A program made the position numbers and the translations under genes. DNA of 64,000 bases, from positions 186,001 to 250,000 of the forward strand of contig JAPEHQ010000016.1 in the NCBI GenBank assembly GCA_027405735.1. The letters are read 5' to 3'. Positions 22,157-35,377 of the stretch are shown piece after piece; the first letter of the stretch is position 1, and each line of letters begins with the position of its first letter. The notes below the pieces were generated by a model. The model did no database searches. It saw nothing but the letters and a program-made list of their open reading frames with translations, and was not told where the DNA came from. The stretch is from Mucor racemosus (taxonomy: Eukaryota > Mucoromycota > Mucoromycetes > Mucorales > Mucoraceae).

Positions 22157-23465
22157 ACCAGAATATAAGTACGCTGGTCTATCATTATTGTTGACCAAAA
22201 CTGTTCCAAAATCGAATGTAAAATTAAGCACCAAAACCGAGATATAAATTATTTTTCGTATTCACAAAATAGATCCAGCTGGTAGCTACTCTGTATTTTT
22301 TGTTTTAGCAAAAAATATTAATTTCTTGTTGATTATAATCAAAATAATAACTTACATTATAGCTTAAAGGCTATGACAACTGAGTTCGAAAATTAATTTG
22401 TCAAACTGGTCAAAAAATGACCCAAAAAACAAAAATTTTCAGTAGCTCATGCACTGCAAAATAAAAAGACCTAACTATTTAATGGCTTTTGTACAGATTT
22501 GGATTCTACATCCATTTAAACAAAATTCAAATAACTGTTTCACATTAGATTTTGTGGAAAATGCAATTGAAAAATTGGCGGTTTTTTGAATATACACATC
22601 ACTCTTTATAAGTATATTTTACATTTAAGTAAATGAAAAGATGCTAAAAAAAATTATATATCGATCGAGCTATTGTTGAACTTTTTAACTGCATTTTTCG
22701 TAGAGAAAACTGAATTTTTATCCAATTTTTTTTTCAAATTCAGAATTTGGGATGAGGGTATACTGGGAAAAAATTGATGCTAGACAAAAGCATTATTTCT
22801 TTGTACATATTTTTGAGGATATCTCCACAAAAAATCAATATTTTTAAAAAAACTAAATTGGGTTTAAGAGAGCTCAACAAGGTCTATGATATGAATGTAA
22901 AAAAAATACTAATCAATTTAACGAATATTTTGTAATTTACTGCAAAAATGTCAAAAAAAGGATTTTAAAAAAAGTCCTCTAAATTTTTTATACTTAAATA
23001 CGTTATAAAACACTTCAAAGCATGTAATATTTATTATTAAAAATTATTAGTAGTATAGCTTATTTCTTTGCAGAAATATACAGGCTCAAAATTTTTAATT
23101 CTTACTTTTGATATATCTGTAAAAATCTGAAGCATTAGCACTAAAAAAGCTATATCAACTGCAAAAAATAGGATGTTTTTGAGTACTTGTTTTTAGATTA
23201 AAGTTAAACATTTCAGGTACATTGCTATATAAATTTTTCTTGGGGTTATTTAGCGGAAAAAAAAGTTGAGCAGGGATGAAAAGGGAGACCTAGTTTTTAA
23301 GGAAAAAGCAGGAATTTTTACGTATTTTTGAGTCATTTGCGAGGAATAAAATAAATTTAGGAATAGATAGCATGTTTCGAGTAATTTATATATATATACA
23401 TATTTGCAATGTCCAAGGTATATTATAAAAAGTGTTTGGTATGGATTAGCTATAGAAAAGAGGAT
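22157..23465 (+). repeat. Dispersed 1.4-kb repeat family, copy C (uninterrupted)
   Basis: The most complete uninterrupted copy. It starts CCAGAATATAAGTACGCTGG and ends TAGCTATAGAAAAGAGG; weak similarity to copy E continues to about 23490. Internal landmarks shared with the other copies are TCGATCGAGCTATT, AATTTGGGATGAGGGTATAC, GATATCTCCAC, TTTTTCTTGG.GTTATTTAG and GAGCAGGGATGAAAAG. No terminal inverted or direct repeats were seen. Its version of the conserved reading frame has a one-base shift. Confidence 0.85.
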
Positions 23466-25131
23466 GCCCTCCGATTTTAAAATTTTGATATGTACTTGGC
23501 CTTAAGTGCTACAATTTTGGCAACATATTTGTTAGGTTGTTGATCTTATTTTACTATGCAATTAACTTTTAAATTGTGAACTAGCAGTAGTGGCAAACAT
23601 CATATCATGATATTTTTACAAACTATGATCGGCTACAACAGCTTTTCATGAGATATTATAGTATATGAATATAGGCTTATTATAACTCTACTCATCTAAA
23701 TATATATACTTCCCATTTTTGTTGTAATCACATAAATGACATGCACATATACATATGAAACATAAATCTGCATTAAAATCGTTATATTTAACTCGTTTAT
23801 ATACACGTAGTGTATATTCTACCATACTCAGGTTTTTGATTATAGGTTTTTTAGTGCAAGTATATCCAAATATTTTTCCATCATCTGCAATAAATTTACA
23901 AATGAGCCCTGGGAAAAAAAACAGAAATAGAACGCATCTTGTCTGCATGAATATATTTTATTTGTAGACACTTTATTTTTTCAATGGGTAGTATTTGTAA
24001 TCAAAGTGTAATTTGTGCAAACCTAAATACTCTAACCGCATTCGAGTACATCGCAAGATCTTTCATAGACAGATTTGGATGTATGCACAATAATCGAAAA
24101 TATCCAATTCATATTATGCATAGTTGAAATTTTTATTCTTTGATTCTCAAAAACGATTGAGAAAAAGACACTAATAGGGCATATTCTTCTATAACGAGTG
24201 GCGAAAGAACAAAATAATATAAACTAATCCCCTCTTCACATATAATTAGAAGGGTACAAGTAAATAAATATATACAGGAAAACAGATATGTATATATATA
24301 TAAACTGGGGACACTCATTAAAATAGTAATACATACACATTGCATAAAGATATATAAACATGTTACTTGGTTTGAGTTTGGTTACGGCCAATGCAGTGAC
24401 ATAAATCCACATATCGTATAGGCATGTATAATCATATATGTAAACCATTCATGCTCCTATTATGCTCCTTTCAATTATTACTTAGTAAACCTTTGGATAG
24501 TTTCATAATTTACATACAATCAAGGGAATCGGATAGTATATAATATACAAGAAGATCATTTCTGATCTCCTTTATGTCTAATAGGAGTAGACACCCTCCT
24601 CCTCTTGCTGCAAAGGTAAGGATAAAGTAGATATTATAAAAGAAAAAAGGAGGGATCTATAACAATGACCAAGAGAAGAGAATCAAGTCCTAATCTTTAT
24701 TTGGAAAAAGGGATAAAAGAGCATTCTTTTATATTCCAAAGCACAGAATTAGAAAAATAAAGGGTCTTCTGGAATAAACCAGCAAATAACAGCCTTTTAG
24801 CGGCGTACATGAACTTTGTTTAAAGTACGATATTTGCATAAAAGGGAAAACCAGGAGCGTTGGGAAAAAACTTGATGTTATATGTATATATACATTTTAT
24901 GGCATTTTGATAGATCAAGAAAAAAGCATAAAAAAAGAGAAACTAGGTCTACGGAATACCAAAGCAACTTATCGACGATAAAACAATAACGTATATAATA
25001 CAAAAAAAGGGACCCTTTATTTCATTTCATTTCATTTTATTTCATTATTTTAAAATTACAAACATGGATTTCTGATCATTTTATAGTGGTATTAAAACAT
25101 TTATTATATTATAAAGTAGAAAACAGTTTTA
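23466..25131. other. Gap and 3' flank of the RGS gene, no gene seen
   Basis: AT-rich DNA with several ATAT-rich stretches (23690-24450) that give only short artefactual frames. Near the RGS gene stop there is an (ATTTC)n-like tract (25020-25045). The small frame at 24665-24760 (31 codons) has no supporting context. No transposon ends were recognised. Confidence 0.5.
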
Positions 25132-27205
25132 TTAGAAATAAGCTGTCTCCTTTAATTTTCTTTGGGGAGGAGGAGGAAAAGAATCCAAATCATTAGCAAC
25201 TACAGAAGGACTGTGGGTATTGATTTCAAATGATTTATAAACAGCCTTTTTATATTCGGATGTGCGAATGAATTTGGGAATCGAGTCAGAAGCCATCAGC
25301 TTGCAGATTTGATCATTTACTTTATCAAACCAATTTAAAATAGTAGATAAACTTTGATAAACCGAGTAAGTTGAGATAATAACCATGGGTTTTGGTTGTC
25401 CAGGAGTGAAAGTATGAACAACAGTTACCATATTGGTGATTTCATTTGCCATCTCTTGCCGAAGAGTATGATCGATATTGAGCTCACAGCTTGTATTGCC
25501 TGGCTGAAAGTACATTTCCCATAAAGCATAAGCATCTTCAAGTAATTGCTTTTGATTTGCTAATGACAAGCCAGTTTGCCGCCGACAATTTCTACGCAAA
25601 TTGTCATAATCAATCCAAAAATCCAAGTTTTCTGCACAAAGGTTCGATTCAAGAAAATCACGGAATAAAGAACGGTAATGAGCATCTTTTAGAACCATTT
25701 TGAGTTTGATAGAGTTACTTTCTTTTATATGAATAGAGTCAGTAGGAGTAGTAGGAGTAGTAGGAGTAAGAGGTGGAGTTGCACTAAACTGTTTTATATC
25801 AAAATAAGGTATTGTATTGATATCATATAGAGGAGTTGACAATGTACTAATGTCACTATTAGTAGAGACTGTAGATGTTTGTAATAAGGGCAATAGCGGC
25901 GTTTTAGGTTTTTGATGGTGATATGAAAGTCTCTCCTTTTCATCTAAAGAAGGTAACTGAGTAGTAGTAGTAGTAGTATGGTAAGAATCTGTGTTACTAC
26001 TTGATAGAGATGATACAGTTGAACATCTCCTGTTTATTATTTGTTGATCTTCTACAGCCTGCTGTTGAATATCGTTACAATGTTTTAAGGATATATCCAT
26101 GACTACTTCAATGCCTTCTCTTGTCACATTAAGTGCAATTGATTTTGATGATTCAATGTGTTGTTGATGTCTATATTTTTCATCATATATTGCTATCCAA
26201 CCCAAGTTCAAGAATTCCGTCATTATACTTTCAGCTTCATCATTTGATGCTACAGTACAAAATTCAATTAACCAATTACAGCATAATAAAGATGAGAATA
26301 TAGCCCTCATCTTGAATTTCTTTGATGATGGATTCAAATTTTTTAGTAATGCTCTTTGCTGCTGAAACGAGGATTTTTGGCTTGACCATTGAGGATATTT
26401 ATAACTGACGCCCACTAATAAATCGTTCGGTAATGTCTTGATATGAGGAAAATAATCAGAAAATGATAAATTTCGAGATGTTGAAGCTGTAGAACCCGAA
26501 TCAGAAGAACAAATGGAATGAGAATCCTCACAGGTAGTCTTATTTTCATTACTAAAGTTGTGGCGTAAAGGTAAACTTGCAATCATGATCGCAAATAAGC
26601 ATGAAATATATTTTCTTTTGCAATTAAGCCGGTCATTTTCTTTTAGTCTTTCAATCTGAATTAAGAAAATAAACCTGGCAGATGGATCTACGTAGGCAGC
26701 GAATTTACCAATGTCTGTCTTGGTCTTAATACAGAATTCTTGCAATACACATAAACCTTTGGAACTGATACGCCAAAGACCTTTATCTCGGTAAGTTTTA
26801 CTATATGGTTCAACAGCATTTGTTATGAGTCGGGTCCAGAGAAATTGTTGAATCAAAGCCTTTGCCATGTCTCGACTCATTTGAAAGGTTGTTGTTGTTG
26901 TAGATGCATCTTGATGTTCAGTTGATTCAAACGATTTTGTAAATTTCAGTGTTCCCAATTCTTGAATAGCATCTTCAGATGAAAATGTATTACAATAAGT
27001 TCGAAACATGTATTTATGAGTTGAAAATGATACTTGAGAGATCAATGTAGAAAATAAGTCATGAATATCCTACATGGTTATATTGCGTAAGTAATAAATT
27101 TATGTTTTATTTTTAATTTATATTTACTTCAATGCTAGGACGACCATCAATTGTAAATTTTAAAATAGATGTATAAGCTAAAGGTGGAATTGAAGAATAT
27201 CCCAT
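25132..27205 (-). CDS. Regulator of G-protein signalling, FlbA/Sst2 type (DEP + RGS)
   Basis: GTPase-activating protein for heterotrimeric G-alpha subunits, controlling pheromone/nutrient signalling and growth versus sporulation in fungi. Two exons (27205-27128 and 27069-25132; 58-bp intron) give 671 residues. The N-terminus MGYSSIPPLAYTSILKF, TIDGRPSIEDIHDLFSTLI matches the fungal-specific repeat of this family. A DEP-type region follows (MAKALIQQFLWTRLI, KGLWRISSKGLCVLQEFC). The middle is Ser/Thr-rich and low complexity (TTTTTTQLPS, TPPLTPTTPTTPT). The RGS domain occupies about residues 485-640 (FRDFLESNLCAENLDFWIDY, YALWEMYFQPGN). Without exon 1 the protein would lack its conserved start, which is why the upstream ATG is chosen. 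An (AG)20 run lies 50 bp upstream of the ATG. Confidence 0.93.
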
Positions 27206-27249
27206 TTTTTTTTATTACAATCAAGAGAATAAAGTAAAATAAAGAAAAA

Positions 27250-27254
<5 letters not shown>

Positions 27255-27294
<40 letters not shown>
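27255..27294. repeat. (AG)20 microsatellite in the 5' leader of the RGS gene
   Basis: Uninterrupted AG dinucleotide run, reading CT on the coding strand of the downstream gene, 50 bp before its ATG. Pyrimidine-rich leaders recur in this window (17767, 36840, 47090). Confidence 0.95.
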
Positions 27295-27299
<5 letters not shown>

Positions 27300-28079
27300 A
27301 AGAAAAAAAGTGGATGTCAAAGGATTTATATATAAATCCTCTAGTAATTTTAGGTTCTATAAAAACAATAGTAGATAAATCGAATTTATATTACCAAAAG
27401 ATGTCGAAATGAACACATATTTGATTGATTGGGATAGGATAAAAAAAGGAGGGGCAAACCATCATACAAAATGCATTATGTTTTGAAAGGAGCCTTTTTG
27501 TTTTTGCTTTTTTGTTACCAAATAATTTCATAAGCAATATAATTGACAAGATATTGCTTTTTATTTGTTTGTTACAAAACCTGATAGATTCAGGGTCGTT
27601 TTTGATCTAACGACTTGATTAGCATAATTTGACTTGTTTACATAGTAAACATTATTTTATAGTGTTTATAACAAAAAATGCGCTCATTTATAAATATATA
27701 TCAATAAATTCAAAAAATGGTGGCTCATACATGTATGCATACATGTATATACATAATATTATAAATATATATATATGTCTAATATACGGTGTTGCTTTAT
27801 GTACCCCTTCTCCTCTTTTTGTGTATACTACTGCTCCTTTTTTTCAACATAATGTGAAGTACTCCCAAAATATTCATCCCCCCACTGATCCTCTCTCTTT
27901 CTCTTTTGTCTATAGTAATGGGCTTGGACAGTAGAAATAAAGAGCATGGATTAATTTATAGTTTAAGGAGTATAATACTAGTAAAATGTTGTTCTTGTTG
28001 TTGCAATATTCAATTTGATTTTTGTATACATGTACTCATTTTAACAATCATAAACATACTACATGGTCGATAAATTGAG
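27295..28079. other. Intergenic, no gene seen
   Basis: AT-rich DNA upstream of the RGS gene with (TA)n stretches near 27745-27785. Short open frames only; nothing supported. Confidence 0.45.
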
Positions 28080-28360
28080 GTTGAATTAATGCAAATTCTC
28101 CTCTTCCTCCTGAGCTTGTTCTTTTTTTTTATATTGAAGTTGAAGGTTTTCTAATATTGATTTTGCATAAACCTGTGTATATAGTATCATATGAGTTTGT
28201 AATTATGAGTTTTTAATGTCCTTCTGTACATGGTTATGAATACGATTTTTTTTATAGCTTCAGTGGCTGTCTACCTGCCTGATTACCTGCTTGCATGACA
28301 AATCGCCTCGTGTGCTCTGCTTGTTGATTTACTGCAACTTTTTTTAAATCAGAAGTTTAA
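28080..28360 (-). other. Candidate small spliced gene (two exon-like pieces)
   Basis: Minus-strand sequence looks coding in two pieces. The first follows an A-rich AAAAAAAG acceptor-like site near 28345 and reads VAVNQQAEHTRRFVMQAG; it either continues to a TAA (NQAGRQPLKL) or splices at GTAATC. The second follows ACACAG or TATTAG near 28155 and reads ENLQLQYKKKEQAQEEEE-NLH before TAA at about 28089. Joining GCAG to the TATTAG acceptor keeps the frame. No start exon was identified and the family is not recognised. It lies 0.35 kb downstream of the Hsp31-like gene on the same strand. Confidence 0.3.
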
Positions 28361-28712
28361 ATAAGAAAACCCATATGAAAATGACGTACAAAGTTTAGCG
28401 CTAAACTACAGACATTTGTGGTTTTAGATTGTTAAATGTTTATTTCATCATCAAAAAAGAAAAAAACAAAAGAACGATCATCCGACATCAGCTAGAATTG
28501 TCCATGTAACACTTTAAATTAAAGCGATCGATTCGTAAATAGACACGCATAATAACCTCCTAAGCTATCAATTAAATAAGGAAACCACTTTTCTTTATTC
28601 ATATAAAAGAAATTTGAGGGAGGGGGGGGGAGAGCGTAATGTATTCATATGATGTGGGGGAGAAATGTAGCGGAGAAAAATCAACAGTTTAGACATATTG
28701 ATGTCTTTTCTT
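28361..28712. other. 3' flank of the Hsp31-like gene
   Basis: About 350 bp with a G9 run at 28623-28631 (C run on the coding strand) and AT-rich 3' flanking sequence. No gene supported. Confidence 0.45.
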
Positions 28713-29432
28713 TTAAGCCTTGTCAAAAGCAGCAATAGCGGCTTCAGCAGTAGAATGAGCAGAAGCAGGATTAGCGCCTGTTACGACTCTGCCATCTGTC
28801 TTGTTAAAATCAGCAAATGGAGATGGAGGAGCAACATAAGTAGCACCGACAGCGGCAGCACCTTCTTCAATAGTAGGAACCTTGTCATTCTTGATCTTCT
28901 CCAAAATATCCAATACAACTTCACCTTCAGTTGTAAAGCCAGTTACAGTTTTACCGCTAATAATAGATTTACCATTTTCTTTGATACCGGGTAAAATAGC
29001 AGGACCATGGCAAACGGCGGAAACAACACCTCCGCGTTTATAGATATCCTCGGCAATAGATTGAAGACCTCTAGCATGGGGATAATCATACAGACTTGCG
29101 TGTCCAGCAGAAGCAAAAAACAAACCATATTGCTTTGCATCTAAATCAGAAGCCTTGTGAAGATGTTTATTTAAAAGTACATTAAAGGGGTGGTTTGAAT
29201 CTTGATAAATCTTTTCATCTTGATCGGTAAGAAATTGCTTTTCAGTAGAGTGTTCATCTATGCCATATGTACCAGTCTCTGATGCAAGATCTACTTCAAA
29301 TCCTGCCTTTACAAGGGCTTGATAAGGGTGAAGTGCCTCTGTATAGAACAAGCCAGTCTTGCTACCATCGGGATAAAAGGGTTCATTGTAGCTTGATACA
29401 GCAATCAAAGCTTTACGAGGAATTGCAGACAT
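28713..29432 (-). CDS. Hsp31-like DJ-1/PfpI family protein (glutathione-independent glyoxalase)
   Basis: Cytosolic class I glutamine-amidotransferase-like enzyme that converts methylglyoxal to lactate and protects against carbonyl and oxidative stress. Single exon of 239 residues, the length of yeast Hsp31. Catalytic residues are visible: nucleophile Cys141 in VVSAVCHGPAIL, adjacent His142, and Glu32 in FYTEALHPYQAL. The start MSAIPRKALIAVSS is chosen because it aligns with the family N-terminus; the longer upstream reading is an AT-rich extension in the promoter. Codon use is more biased towards C-ending codons than its neighbours, suggesting good expression. Confidence 0.93.
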   Translation of the reverse strand: MSAIPRKALIAVSSYNEPFYPDGSKTGLFYTEALHPYQALVKAGFEVDLASETGTYGIDEHSTEKQFLTDQDEKIYQDSNHPFNVLLNKHLHKASDLDAKQYGLFFASAGHASLYDYPHARGLQSIAEDIYKRGGVVSAVCHGPAILPGIKENGKSIISGKTVTGFTTEGEVVLDILEKIKNDKVPTIEEGAAAVGATYVAPPSPFADFNKTDGRVVTGANPASAHSTAEAAIAAFDKA

Positions 29433-31795
29433 TTTTGTATTATGATTGTTATTTGGTAAATAAAACGTGTGAATAATCGAAAACTGAAAAGATAAAATCA
29501 AAAGCCTTTTTATATACTCGAAACTCTTGTTCTGAGACAAAATAGTTTGTTTTGCATAAATGGTAATGTGTACGCGCACTATCGTCACTGTTTTAGATTA
29601 AAAACGCTGCTTTTGAATTGCATTTCGTTACCATTGCCCATTGATGCTGTTATTCAGCGCATTAATTGGCGGATATGAGGCGGAACTAAGACTTTTGCAT
29701 TGCATTCACATTATTAATCAAATAGAAATTTTTCTCTGGATGACAAATTTCAATTTAAATGTTTACGCGTATCCTTTTCAATTGATACTTTAGGTGGTAT
29801 TATTAAAGCATCGAAAATACAGAAACTATAATGGATCTATCGTATTATTATTTGAAACAAATCGGAAACCCTTGCTGTTGCTCAATTTGATATGCTATGT
29901 TTAACGCTTAATCGCAATCAATTTCCTTAAAGCACAGGTTGCAAAACAGTCTCTCTGGAAATAATATTTCTTATAAATTTAAAAATGAGCTGCCACGTAC
30001 ACCTTTTGTGAATATGGTTTTGCTGTGTTTGTTCGTTACTTTTGATCTATTACTACCAATACTTGTAATCGCAAAGAATGAAGAAGAAGATTGGATTACA
30101 AATCTTCCAAACCGGATTTTAATTCCTTACTTTGAAAGAATGATCGCCAACTACACAGAACTTTTGTATCGAAATTTAGACTATAGTTGAGTTATTGAAT
30201 AACTTATCTTTTGCATTTGTATTTTTTATTCGGTAATATTCGTTTGAAATTGCAAATATCATGCAGTTTTATGAAAACTTCATTTCCGTCGGCGCTAGAA
30301 GACGCATAATTTGAAAACTAAATATTGATTTTTAAAGGATTTTTATGGTCCCATTTAATAATAAATATTATATTTTTAAAATTGGATTTTGTTAAAAAAT
30401 ACTTTTCTATTAATTCCTATTTTTTTTTTTTTTAATATTCGCCGTGGAATTAACATAATTTAAGCTGATTTATAGACGGATGTACAAAAAACGTCCTGAC
30501 TGAGCTACACTCACCTGTGATACAACCAATGCACAACAGCGAATATCAAGTGCAAAATGGTATTAAAACATGACCAAAAGCAAAATCAATGATATAAAAT
30601 AAAGTAACTTGACTATAATATATAAAAAGTAGGGCGTATAACTCATAAATGTACCAAAATCCTGCAAAAACCAGCGATTTTAAAGCTCATTTTGCAATGA
30701 TTTTAGGGACTTATAGAAGCGCAGAATCAGACAGAACCATTTCTCTAATTCCATAGTACCTTCCCATTGCATTTTCTAGGAAATTCTGGGTCATGAAAAA
30801 TCCATTCATTTTTATCAAATTTTCATGAGGGTATACAGGCAAAAATTGCTTGTTTTTCTTTGATCGTGATTTTCTCCTCAAAAAGCGGGATTTCTACTAA
30901 TGCTTTCCTAAGCTCAAAATGTGTCAAATTTTCCAAATTTTTGCATGAATGCTTTTATTGGCCAACTTTATACACAGATTGTAAACATTTTTAGGAATTG
31001 CTGCTTTTTTGATTTTTCTAAATTCTCAAATATTTTTTGTGAAAAATATTTCCAAGGCTTATACCATATAATGCGCAATCAAAATCTGTATCTAAAACTA
31101 TTATAAACCTATACTTAGTTTATATGTAATAACTCGAGCAATTGAGCAAAAAGTGTAAAAAAAAATCAAGATTGTCATTTTTTTTTTTTTTATGGGATGA
31201 AAGTTTTAAATTTTATTTAAAAAAAGAAAATTGAAACTCATCATAGTGATGGACAAGGTGTATACTAGGTAAAGTGACCTGCCATATTAGTATCATATAT
31301 ATATATTATCCTACAAGTCATTCATATTAGACATTCTATATAGCTCTGAGCATATTTTCTTTGAGACTATTGTGCTGTTAAATGGCACTGAGTTGAGCAC
31401 ATGATTGAAGTGATGAAACCATATAAGGCGTGTTATCGTTGAGAAAATGTCGTATATGTTGATGTGTATGTCTAAATTGTATATATAGTATCTGGACAGT
31501 TTTAAATTTTTGAAGTCATGATAAGTCTGTTGAGGATTTACCACTCTTGGGTACCCAAGAAACTTGTAGATTGTCATTTTTCGACATCCCAGATCGCAAC
31601 CGCCAAAATCGGGATTTGAATTTATATTTGGTGCTGCTGCTGCCAAATCATGACTTATAATGCCAGTAAATCATCATTGATTTCGACAACAACAATAGGT
31701 ACTGTTGAATAAAACCACTATTTAGGAGATAACGCAACAAGTAATTAATTGAATACAAAAAAATAACATTTTTTATTAAAGTTCATTGCTTAAAT
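29433..31795. other. Gap; weak open frame at 29939-30190 and diverged repeat traces
   Basis: No gene is firmly supported. A plus-strand open stretch ending at 30190 (VTFDLLLPILVIAKNEEEDW, ILIPYFERMIANYTELLYR) looks somewhat protein-like but has no clear start or family. At 30800-30900 the string GAGGGTATACAGGCAAAAATTG with TTTTCTCCTC nearby resembles the core of the dispersed repeat in a strongly diverged form. The stretch 31300-31650 is open on the minus strand but not recognisable. Confidence 0.4.
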
Positions 31796-34700
31796 TTATG
31801 CTTTTGAAAATTGGTCAAGCAAGAAATTGCTTGCTTTTTCCAAATCCTGATCATATCTATTCAGCGCATCTTTAGCCTCTTGTTCAGCAAATCCCATCTT
31901 TACCAAATCTTCAATTTTATCACCTACAATACCAATAGAATGAGCTGAAGGTTTTGTAGTAGATGTAGCAGCGGGTTGTGGAGAAGCAGAGGCATTTGCA
32001 GGTTGTTTACCCTTATTATTTGTAATGGGAGAAGCAACAACAGGAGATTGTTTACCAAAATCATCACCAAAGCTAGAGAATGCATCATCAAATCCGTTAT
32101 TGCCGGTGGTAGTGTTAGTAGCAGCAGCAGCAGCTGCAGTATTAGAAGCAATAGCAGGAGATGCTTGAGCATTAGATGTAGCAGAACCAAAGATTGAATC
32201 CCAATCATCATCATTTGTGGTAGTATTTGCTACTGGAGCAGCAGCATTAGAGGTTTTAGATAAATTATCCTCACTAGGGAAATTGAATCCACCAAAGCTA
32301 GAAGCCCAATTATCATTTGCAGCAGTACCAGAAGAAGGTGAAGCAGGTACATTAGCATTGACAGCAGATTTTTGTGCAGAAACAGCAGTAGGCTTTGCAT
32401 CAAATGCACTAAATGCATCATCAAAATCTGCAAAATCATCCTCATCATTTTCTTTTGTAATAACCTTTGCTTCTGGTAAATTTCCAGAGAATGCAGCTTC
32501 AAAATCATCTTCTTCGTCTGATTTTTCTTCAATTTGTGTAGGTGTTTGAGATGATACAGCAGCTGTTGCTGCTGCTGATGCTGCTGCTGGAGGTGGAGGT
32601 GGAGGAGCACGTTGTTTTTTAGAAATTGTAGAAGGAGATGTAGCTGAATTTACAGAACTGACGCTCTCAGAAGGTTGTCTATGATGTCTGCTTTGTGGGG
32701 GTGGAGGTGGTGGACCACGAGAAGACTTTACATTTGTGGTAGTAGGTGGTGATGAAGGAGTGGTTGGAGCAGATGTAGCCCAAGCAGTTGGGTCAAATGC
32801 TTGAACAGGTGCTGCTGTAGTGGTGCTGGAGCTCATATTACCGAAAATGGCGTCAAAATCATCGTTACCTGCATTGGTAGTTGTGGTTGTATTAGTAGTA
32901 GCAGCGACAGGAGAGAATGCGTCAAATGGACTACTAGAGGTAGCAAATGGAGATGAAGCTGATTTAGGAACTGGAGATTCACTAAATAAATTATTCAAAG
33001 CAGGAGTAGATACGACAGAAGGTGTAACTTCAGGGCTTGTTGTATTGGCTTTTGTAGTAGTAGTAGTAGTAGCAGTAATAGGATCTTGTTTAGAATCGGC
33101 AAAAATGGATTCATCTTGTTCAGATTCAGAAGAATCTTCAGCACCTTCCTCAGCAGTATTCAAATTACCAGCAACCTTATAATCTTCTAAATGACGTTTA
33201 GCTTGAGCGCGATCTTGTTCAGCGGCAGTAACTTGACGTCTATTAATATCCAACATCATACTCTGTTGTTTAGTTTGAGCTCTTAATTTTTCCAATTCTG
33301 TAGTAGCAGCATTTGTTTCTTGTTGAATTTCATGTACACGACGACGTAAACTTTCTGTTTCTGCACGTCCATTTTCCAAAGTTTGTGTAGTTTGAGCAAT
33401 TTCATTTTGTAATGTAGTGAGTTGTTGTTGAGCTGCGTCGTATTCTGAACGTACTTGGTCCCATTCACCTTCCTCATGGCGTACTGTTTCTTGAATTTCG
33501 TTCAAATCTTTAACGGCAATTTCATGAGACATACGAACATTGGTTAATTGTGCTTCTAAATCTTTCTTTTGTTTAGTTAATTGTTCCAATACACTTTCTG
33601 TAGATTGTTTCTTGTTGGAAATGTCGGTGGTTTGTGTGGAAAGAGATGAAATTTGATTTTGGATTAAATTTACTTGGTTGGTTTCATGAGATACTTGATC
33701 ATTGCCGAAATCGCCTAATAAATCGTTTGTGTTGTTGTCGTCAAGTAAAGAGCGAGAGTTTTGTTGTTGTTGTGCTGGTTGTGGTGCAGGAGATGCAAAT
33801 ACAGCAGGACTAGCAGGTGCAAATGCTGGTGAGTTACCAAAAGGTGATTGTAATGGAGGTTGTTGTTGTTGAGTGTTTGAAGGAGGAATCAATGATTTTG
33901 GTAATGCTTGAGGTAATTGTTCACCAGCTAATCTTTTATGAATTAAATGCATTGCAACAGCAAATTCATCTCTCGATAAAGCGCCCCTTTGTTGAATATC
34001 AGCCAAATCCCAAATATGAGCCAAATCAGTTTCAGCAAGTCTTGAATTCTTGAAAAATTCAACAGCTTCTTTACCTTGAATTGCACCAACTCTATTTGAA
34101 TCAATTTTATCAAAATAGGCATCGAATTGTTGTTTTTCTTGAGCTGAAACATCCCATTGTTGTACGGGTTCATGAATAGTAGCAGATGGACCAAAAGCCA
34201 AGTTGCCAAGAGAATCAATTGTTCTAGCACGTTGTGGAGGAGTCATGATACTTTGTTGACGAGCATTATGAAATGATGGAGAGCTGATTGTCATATTACG
34301 CATCATTGGTGATTGTGTTGTTGTAATGGATTCATGAACATTATTGGCATTAGCTGATTGATAGACGGCAGGAGGTAGTTTATCCGGTAAACTAGTGAGT
34401 GTACCATCCATTAACTTGGCAATGTAGTGCATGGCAATAATAAATTCAGTTTGGTTTAAAGATCCTGATTGGCGCACATCAGCTAAATACCTATTGGGAG
34501 TTTTAATGTTAAAAGGTGTGTGTACGATATGAACCTTGCTTTAATTTACCATATTTGACTTAATGTCTCCATGGATAATTTAGATTTTATAAATACATTT
34601 CGTGCTGTATTAGCATCAAGAACTCCATTTACAGGTTGATGTACTTTGAAAATGTTGGCATACTTTTCGCGTTCTGCATTAGAAATAGGTTCAGATGCTG

Positions 34701-35212
34701 CTGCTGATGATGTTGTTGTTGTTATTAATGGTGTATTAGTATTTGATACAATTGGACTTGGTGCTACAGCCCCATCGAATTGAGGCAAAGGAACAACTAA
34801 TTAACCATGCTCTATTAGTATTTATATTGTTGTTTTACTTTTTTAAAAATACAAACCTGAAGATAATACATTCGCATTTGCTTCTTTTCCATGTTGAGCA
34901 CATGCAATCAATTTTAAAGCAATTGAAAATGTCTCTGGTGTTAAATAACCAACCTTATCACGATCTGCAGCTTCCCAAATCTAAATGGTTTCCATGGCAA
35001 TGAATTGATGAGTATCCATGGCAAGCCCATCCCACTTCACAAAATTGACACTTTACCTCTGATAAGATTTGGTTTGGTACACCCGAAGTTGCAAAAAAGC
35101 GAACAGCTTCAGCACCTGTTACAATGCCTTCTTGTTGTTTACTCACAAATTGAAATAATTGAGTAAAATATTTAGTTTCTTGAGATGTTAATTGCGATTC
35201 CCAAGTAGACAT
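31796..35212 (-). CDS. EDE1: EH-domain/UBA endocytic scaffold, Ede1 (Eps15-like)
   Basis: Early-arriving scaffold of clathrin-mediated endocytosis at the plasma membrane; its EH domains bind NPF motifs and its UBA binds ubiquitin. Four exons (35212-35057, 34980-34857, 34796-34550, 34490-31796) give 1073 residues. Three EH domains fall in the first third: MSTWESQLTSQETKYFTQLF; then EREKYANIFKVHQ...YLADVRQSGSLNQTEF; then EKQQFDAYFDKIDSNRVGAI with IWDLADIQQRGALSRDEF. A long coiled coil follows (QKKDLEAQLTNVRM, ETESLRRRVHEIQQETN). The C-terminal half is low complexity with polyproline (PPPPPPQ) and repeated acidic F/D modules (DDFDAIFG, DDWDSIFG). It ends in a UBA domain (KIEDLVKMGFAEQEAKDAL). 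Intron boundaries were set by EH-domain continuity. Confidence 0.95.
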
Positions 35213-35377
35213 TTTTCGATAAATAAAATATATAAAAAAAAAAAAAGAAGGGAAAGAGAAGAAAGAAGAAAGAAGAAGAAAGAATATAAGGAGAAAAGAA
35301 AAAAGAAAATGGAGGAGTAGATTAAGAAACTCTTCGGTTAAATTTATACACAAAAACATTGTTTTTATTGGTTTAAT

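Noticed and set aside
24665..24760. 31-codon frame MTKRRESSPNLYLEKGI...
   Set aside because: Too short, no conserved features, and lies in the 3' flank of the RGS gene.
31924..33477. Several Leu-rich and Ser-rich frames overlapping EDE1 on both strands
   Set aside because: They are shadow frames of the low-complexity (TCA/GCA/CAA-type codon) part of EDE1.
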